Shown here: in pieces, positions 63,055 to 64,000 of the stretch
Layout of the letters: every line of letters starts with the position of its first letter
How positions within the stretch are numbered: the first letter of the stretch is position 1
From: Streptomyces sp. GKU 895
GTDB taxonomy: Bacteria; Actinomycetota; Actinomycetes; Streptomycetales; Streptomycetaceae
NCBI GenBank assembly: GCA_002027195.1
Contig: MWJO01000015.1
Coordinates: forward strand, 44,131 to 108,130
DNA length: 64,000 nt
Reading direction: 5' to 3'
Made by a program: the position numbers and the translations under genes
Notes under the pieces: model-generated
The model's database searches: none
Seen by the model: the letters and a program-made list of their open reading frames with translations, nothing else
Told to the model about the DNA's origin: nothing

Positions 63055-63942
63055 ATGACCACCACGGTGACCAGCTCACGCCCTCTCGTACGGCATCCCG
63101 CGGGGCGCGGCAGCCTCGTCGGCGTCGGCCTCGTGCTGGCGGGTTCGGTGTCGGTGCAGTTCGGATCGGCCTGTGCCGCCCTGCTGTTCCCGCGCGCCGG
63201 GGCGCTCGGCACGGTGGGCCTGCGGATCGCCTTCGCCGCGGTGCTGCTCCTGACCGTCACCCGGCCCCGGCTGCGCGGCCACTCGCGCACCGACTGGGCG
63301 GTGGTCACCGGCTTCGGCCTGGCCCTCGGCGGCATGAACCTCCTGTTCTACCAGTCCATCGCCCGCATCCCGCTGGGCGCGGCCGTCACCCTGGAGGTCC
63401 TCGGCCCGCTCCTGCTGTCGGTGCTGGTCTCGCGGCGCGCGGCGAGCTTCCTCTGGGCAGGCCTCGCCCTCGCCGGGGTGTGTCTGCTGAGCGGCGGCGA
63501 CTTCGGGAGCCTCGACGTGGGCGGAGCGGCGTTCGCGCTGGGTGCCGGGGCGATGTGGGCGGCGTACATCCTGCTCAACGCCCGTGCGGGCGCCCGCTTT
63601 CCGCGTCTGGACGGTCTCGCGATCGCGATGGGCGTCGCCGCGCTCGTGAGCCTGCCGCTGGGCATCGGGGCGTCGGGGACGGCCCTGCTGGAGCCGGGCG
63701 TGCTCGGGCTGGGCCTCGCCATCGCGGTGCTCGAGCTGCCGGGGTGCCGTACACCCTCGAACTGCCTCGCCCTGCGCCGGCTGTCCGCGGCGACGTCGCG
63801 GTCCTGATGAGTCTGGCCGCCCGCGCTTGCGGCGGACGGCGGGTTGGCTGGTGCTGGGGCAGGGGTTGTCGCTGCTGCAGTGCGGGGCGATCGGGTTGGT
63901 GGTGGGGCGAGTGCGGGGGCGGTGTCGGTCTTCCCGACGATG
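63055..63942 (+). CDS. EamA/DMT-family transporter (3' end scrambled)
   Basis: ATG 63055 starts a protein with about ten hydrophobic segments, beginning SLVGVGLVLAGSVSVQFGSA and including the EamA helix pattern NLLFYQSIARIPLGAAVTLEV. From about 63720 the frame breaks several times: VPYTLEL, LMSLA and WLVLGQGLSLLQCGAIGLVV appear in different frames. The true C-terminus cannot be placed; the last clear frame stops at 63942. It is likely a RhtA-type amino acid or metabolite exporter controlled by the divergent LysR. Confidence 0.75.
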
Positions 63943-64000
63943 ACGGCCGTGAACCCCATGATCGGGGTGCTCATGGTCGGTGAGAAAGCCGTGGACCTGA

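Overview
The window looks like a chromosomal segment of a Streptomyces species. The support is very high GC, frequent GTG/TTG starts, tightly overlapped operons, the actinobacterial hopanoid gene order, a conservon signalling operon, a c-di-AMP riboswitch in front of a LysM/M23 cell-wall hydrolase, and many Tat-exported polysaccharide enzymes. No phage, plasmid, IS element or CRISPR array is visible.

Layout. (1) 1-319: 5' part of a galE-type epimerase on the minus strand. (2) 597-7652: a plus-strand operon of unknown product. It encodes a DUF5941-type CDP-alcohol phosphotransferase, a MobA/IPCT-like nucleotidyltransferase, an sn-glycerol-1-phosphate-dehydrogenase-like enzyme, a second CDP-alcohol phosphotransferase, a GT2 and a Wzm/Wzt-type ABC exporter. 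(3) 7977-20852: the hopanoid operon, hpnC, hpnD, a 46-aa ORF, hpnE, polyprenyl synthase, shc, hpnG, hpnH, ispG, dxs, hpnO. An operator-flanked XRE/cupin regulator and a DUF6126-like membrane peptide follow. (4) 21697-26155: phosphatase, GH36 alpha-galactosidase, c-di-AMP riboswitch and M23 endopeptidase. (5) 26368-30836: an exported pectin (rhamnogalacturonan) set. (6) 30949-39516: SGNH hydrolase, SIMPL protein, TetR, Glu/Leu-type dehydrogenase, MOSC, MBL-fold protein and a GAF-PAS-GGDEF protein that runs into a leucine-rich-repeat remnant.

(7) 39494-45255 (minus): a four-gene operon, MoxR AAA+ ATPase, vWA-like protein, an 828-aa propeller plus degenerate GH13-like protein, and a TIR-domain protein. 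This is the best candidate for an undescribed system. It resembles the MoxR/vWA/third-component ternary conflict systems of multicellular bacteria, with TIR as likely effector. (8) 46147-50486: a conservon (cvnA-D) with a GAF protein. (9) 50527-57537: GPP34 protein, threonine catabolism (tdh-kbl), regulators, GNAT, YjbR and MFS genes. (10) tRNA-Pro(GGG) at 57619. (11) 57747-64000: SDR epimerase, Gfo/Idh oxidoreductase divergent from a LacI regulator across a pair of matched operators, GH43, LysR and a DMT exporter.

About twenty genes carry apparent single-base frameshifts, many in short G/C runs. In several cases the two halves read as one intact protein family member. One gene even has a compensating insertion/deletion pair. 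This pattern points to consensus errors in a draft assembly rather than real gene decay, so frameshifted genes are listed as one CDS spanning both frames with the shift position given. Three independent tandem-repeat arrays sit at gene 3' ends.
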